Of a stretch of DNA of 8,485 nucleotides, positions 6,107 through 8,485 are shown one piece after another. The notes beneath the pieces are model-generated. The model worked only from the letters and a program-made list of their open reading frames with translations, was not told where the DNA came from and made no database searches. Position 1 is the first letter of the stretch. Every line of letters starts with the position of its first letter. Location of the stretch: NCBI GenBank assembly GCA_040386355.1, contig JAZKFP010000043.1:1-8485 (forward strand). The letters run 5' to 3'. The stretch is from JAZKFP01 sp040386355. GTDB taxonomy: Bacteria; Pseudomonadota; Gammaproteobacteria; Pseudomonadales; UBA6940. Made by a program: the position numbers and the translations under genes.

Positions 6107-6977
6107 TATTGATTACCTGTTGCTCCAATTGATCTAATTTTGCGTTGGTTTGTTTGCGAAATAACATAATAGATTCAATCTGTTGACTTAACTGATCAAA
6201 TTGCTCTTGCTGCTCTGCTAGTCGATTTAATTGCGGTGAAACGGATGCAAAGCGCTCATCTAATAATTCAGTGGATCGTGTATTTTCTTGACTATTAATT
6301 TGCAGTAATTTGAAATCTTGTTCAAATTTTTTAATTAATTGATTGGCAGACTCAACCTGAGCTTGCATCGCATTCACTGCAATTTTCGATTCTGATATAT
6401 TGATTTCAAGCTGACTAACGTTTTTTGCAAGCGGATTATTTTCAATAGAATTTTTTGTTGTAGAGAGCTGAGTACTTAGAGAATCAATTTTAGAATTTAA
6501 TGAAGTTTGTAGTTCTCCTAAACTATTTTGAGTTTTCTTTATCTGACTTTTAATATCTTCAATATTTTGCTTGAGTGTTTGCGCCTCAGTTTTTAATCCA
6601 GAACTGGAAGTTTCAATTTGTCCTAGGACTTTTGCCTGTTGTTCGTTCCAAGCAGCGCCTGAAGCAGTTAATTGGGATTCCATAACTGTAGAACGTTCAG
6701 ATAGTAAAGAAATGGTTTCTTGTGCAGCAAACAAACCGGATTGCAAACGACTCAGCTGCCACAAACACCCCAGCACCAATAAAAGTAAAATTCCCGTCAT
6801 ATACAACACGCTATTGCGACTTAAAAATTTTTCCTGTGATGAGCTAAGAGATGTAGAACTATAAGAATCTGAATCACGAACATTTAATAATTCATCATGT
6901 GGCACTTCGTAATCAGAAGCATCGTCTTCAGAAGAAATTTTCGGTTCAATTCGTCGATAAGAATCTTTATCGCTCAT
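6081..6977 (-). CDS. Single-pass membrane protein with long coiled-coil domain
   Basis: I do not recognise a named family. The product is 298 residues in three parts. Residues 1-50 are polar, acidic and Ser-rich (for instance SSEDDASDYEVPHDE) and look disordered. Residues 56-74 (SVLYMTGILLLLVLGCLWQ) form one transmembrane helix. Residues 82-290 are rich in Gln, Glu, Ser, Leu and Lys with heptad-like hydrophobic spacing, indicating a long coiled coil broken near NNPLAK (180-185). Lys50 and Arg54 before the helix suggest a cytoplasmic N-terminus and a periplasmic coiled coil. Such designs occur in envelope scaffolds, secretion adaptors and division proteins, but nothing here picks one. The start is ATG at 6977-6975, with AGGAT eight bases upstream; an upstream in-frame ATG at 7046 would add 23 residues and lacks this support. 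The gene diverges from the kinase-like gene and overlaps the DUF1461 gene tail to tail. Confidence 0.8.
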   Translation of the reverse strand: MSDKDSYRRIEPKISSEDDASDYEVPHDELLNVRDSDSYSSTSLSSSQEKFLSRNSVLYMTGILLLLVLGCLWQLSRLQSGLFAAQETISLLSERSTVMESQLTASGAAWNEQQAKVLGQIETSSSGLKTEAQTLKQNIEDIKSQIKKTQNSLGELQTSLNSKIDSLSTQLSTTKNSIENNPLAKNVSQLEINISESKIAVNAMQAQVESANQLIKKFEQDFKLLQINSQENTRSTELLDERFASVSPQLNRLAEQQEQFDQLSQQIESIMLFRKQTNAKLDQLEQQVINIRNTSEMP

Positions 6978-7023
6978 ACAAATTATCCTTAATGCTTCAC
7001 TATGCCCGTATTTCAATTTTGAA

Positions 7024-7040
7024 AAATCATGCCATGATTT
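7024..7040. promoter_or_regulatory. Operator-like inverted repeat upstream of the coiled-coil gene
   Basis: AAATCATG-C-CATGATTT is a perfect inverted repeat with 8-base arms and a one-base centre. It lies 47 bases before the coiled-coil gene start, just downstream of the tentative minus-strand promoter at 7041-7069, where a bound repressor would block transcription. No regulator gene is identified next to it, apart from the kinase-like gene. Confidence 0.45.
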
Positions 7041-7069
7041 ATGCATATTTTTCTACAGCAATCTGACAA
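7041..7069 (-). promoter_or_regulatory. Weak candidate promoter of the coiled-coil gene
   Basis: On the minus strand TTGTCA (7069-7064) matches five of six -35 bases. The -10 is poor: ATGCAT at 17 bases or TATGCA at 16 bases. The placement upstream of the start codon at 6977 and the inverted repeat at 7024-7040 is sensible, but the -10 keeps this tentative. Confidence 0.28.
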
Positions 7070-7103
7070 TCACGTTCTACATAACAGTAGGAACTGCTCG
7101 ACC

Positions 7104-7133
7104 GTGAGAAGGAAGAAGAATAGCGCATATAAT
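7104..7133 (+). promoter_or_regulatory. Candidate sigma70 promoter of the kinase-like gene
   Basis: A perfect -10 box, TATAAT, lies at 7128-7133. GTGAGA at 7104-7109 matches four of six -35 bases with an 18-base spacer. Transcription would begin near 7140, leaving a leader of about 33 bases that contains the weak ribosome site GAGAG (7161-7165), eight bases before ATG 7174. Confidence 0.5.
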
Positions 7134-7173
7134 AATACCAAGCACTGCGGAACAAATAACGAGAGATAAATCC

Positions 7174-8485
7174 ATGCTTGTAGAAACTAATTTAGCCATT
7201 TTTTTCTTAACTATTTTTCTAGCTATTATTGTTTTAGGTAGTCAACGATTACACAGTTCTTCAACAATTTATCATAAAGCTCTGTCCTTAGGTGCAACCC
7301 TAGCTGCAAGTTTCAGTGTTATTCACTTTAATATTTTTTCTTCAAATATTATTTGGTTTAGTCTTAGTTTCATACATTTTTTTAGCATTCTTATTTATGT
7401 GCGAACGTTTAGTTCTAAGATTATTGATAGGAATGCATCACATTCAAAATTTATTTCAGATTCTATCAAAAATTCTACTGTTCACTCAATTGAATTTAAA
7501 AATAAGCCTATAATATATTTTTTTATTAAAAGTAATACTTTTAAAAATGTTTGTATATGGAGCAGTCTTTTAGTGTATTGCTCTCCTTTTATTGCATTGT
7601 TCGAAAATAATTTTTTGATTGTTCTGTCATTAAGCCTGAGCCTATTGGCATTAGCATTACTCACTCAAATTGCACAAAATATATATCATCTTCACCAACG
7701 CGATGAACTATGCCAAACTACACATCAGATTATTCAAAAAATGCTACAAGACTCAGATACCTATGCATTACGTAGTATTAAACAATATTTAAAACCTATA
7801 GAAGAGTATTGGATAAAGGAAGATGAGGCCAATACTGAAATTGATACACCTCAATCTATTAATAAAAGCTTAAAAAATACATTCCAACATATTCGTCAAG
7901 CGTGTAAAAATTATCAACATATTCATCAACTATCGGATCAATTACGAACTCCCATTAACGAAATCGTAACTCCACTAGAAATGGCTTTTTATTTGGATAA
8001 AAATTCTTCTCAAACATCAAGATTAGTGGAACTTGCGTATCAAAATGCCAAAAATACTTTGGCAAATATTGATCGAGTTATGGAAGTTCAAGAAATTGAA
8101 TCGGGTAAAATTTCGGTAAATTTTGCACCTTTTTCACCTTATAATGAAATTCAATCTGCAATCCATTCGATAAAAGTGAAAGCTAAAATTAAACAATTAC
8201 AATTTCTTTATAAAATTGATCCCACATTAGATGAAAATTTATTATTAATTAGTGATGGAAAAAAAATTCAACGCTTATTAGTAGAGGTATTAGAAAATGC
8301 ATTACGAACTACATCAAAAGGTAAAATTGAATTACAAGTTTCGATTACACCCTCCAATGTTAAAGAAGAACTTCCTCTAAAAATTACCGTGCAAGACACA
8401 GGTTCAGGACAAATTTTTAATGAAAATCACGATTCCATTCCGTTAACAGAAGATTTGTTATTTAATAAACAATCAATGCAACATC
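7174..8485 (+). CDS. Membrane histidine-kinase-like protein lacking the phosphoacceptor His (partial)
   Basis: This frame is open from ATG 7174 to the right edge: 437 codons, C-terminus missing. Residues 1-165 are hydrophobic with about five possible membrane helices (near 6-23, 36-53, 57-77, 125-143, 146-165), so the sensor part seems buried in the membrane with no large periplasmic domain. A linker of about 80 residues leads to a HisKA-like helix pair. Its H-box reads LSDQLRTPINEI (253-264), against the usual SHExRTPLN, so Asp255 sits where the phosphorylated His should be and Gln256 replaces Glu. An ATP-binding domain follows: IQRLLVEVLENALRTTSKGK (365-384) is the N-box with Asn375 kept, and ITVQDTGSG (404-412) is the G1 box with Asp408. 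ATP binding looks possible, but autophosphorylation on the usual His does not. It could be a pseudokinase acting as a sensor scaffold or partner of another kinase. Any receiver domain or response regulator would lie beyond the window. The start has a weak GAGAG site. Confidence 0.88.
   Translation, partial: MLVETNLAIFFLTIFLAIIVLGSQRLHSSSTIYHKALSLGATLAASFSVIHFNIFSSNIIWFSLSFIHFFSILIYVRTFSSKIIDRNASHSKFISDSIKNSTVHSIEFKNKPIIYFFIKSNTFKNVCIWSSLLVYCSPFIALFENNFLIVLSLSLSLLALALLTQIAQNIYHLHQRDELCQTTHQIIQKMLQDSDTYALRSIKQYLKPIEEYWIKEDEANTEIDTPQSINKSLKNTFQHIRQACKNYQHIHQLSDQLRTPINEIVTPLEMAFYLDKNSSQTSRLVELAYQNAKNTLANIDRVMEVQEIESGKISVNFAPFSPYNEIQSAIHSIKVKAKIKQLQFLYKIDPTLDENLLLISDGKKIQRLLVEVLENALRTTSKGKIELQVSITPSNVKEELPLKITVQDTGSGQIFNENHDSIPLTEDLLFNKQSMQH

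Noticed and set aside
7316..7664. Short open frames on both strands (7316-7513 plus, 7482-7664 minus)
   Set aside because: Both fall inside the membrane part of the kinase-like gene, whose frame is open from 7174 to the window edge and carries kinase motifs.

Overview
The window is AT-rich DNA from what looks like a Gram-negative bacterium, most likely a gammaproteobacterium. The evidence is a FadB-type fatty-acid oxidation protein very close to the gammaproteobacterial form, a cytosolic PreP-like M16 protease, and exported proteins with standard Sec signals. The low GC and A/T-rich third codon positions would suit a Legionellales-type lineage, but that placement is an inference. I see no rRNA, tRNA, CRISPR array, insertion sequence or phage module.

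Layout, left to right. (1) 1-763, minus strand: N-terminal 254 codons of fadB, cut by the window edge. (2) 764-1193: a 430-base divergent intergenic region. (3) 1194-4142, plus: a complete 982-aa M16C zinc metallopeptidase of the presequence-protease family with all expected catalytic residues. (4) 4255-4530, plus: a 91-aa small cytosolic protein resembling DUF7352. (5) 4531-4778: non-coding, holding three consecutive hairpins (4571-4658) and a clear minus-strand intrinsic terminator (4712-4746). (6) 4779-5135, minus: a small secreted protein of unknown function. (7) 5300-6106, plus: a four-helix membrane protein of the DUF1461 family, which includes the Gram-positive lipoprotein transacylase Lit. 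(8) 6081-6977, minus: a single-pass membrane protein with a long coiled coil, overlapping gene 7 tail to tail by 26 bases. (9) 7174-8485, plus: the first 437 codons of a membrane histidine-kinase-like protein, running off the right edge.

The genes do not form one pathway. Neighbours mostly point away from or towards each other, so there are several short transcription units with divergent promoters at 764-1193, 5136-5299 and 6978-7173. Three of the gaps hold palindromes that could be operators.

The best leads are these. The kinase-like protein has Asp where the phosphoacceptor His should be, in an otherwise recognisable H-box. A Lit/DUF1461-type protein occurs in an apparently Gram-negative genome. 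The hairpin cluster at 4571-4658 is not explained by a simple terminator. I did not find a convincing multi-gene undescribed system.
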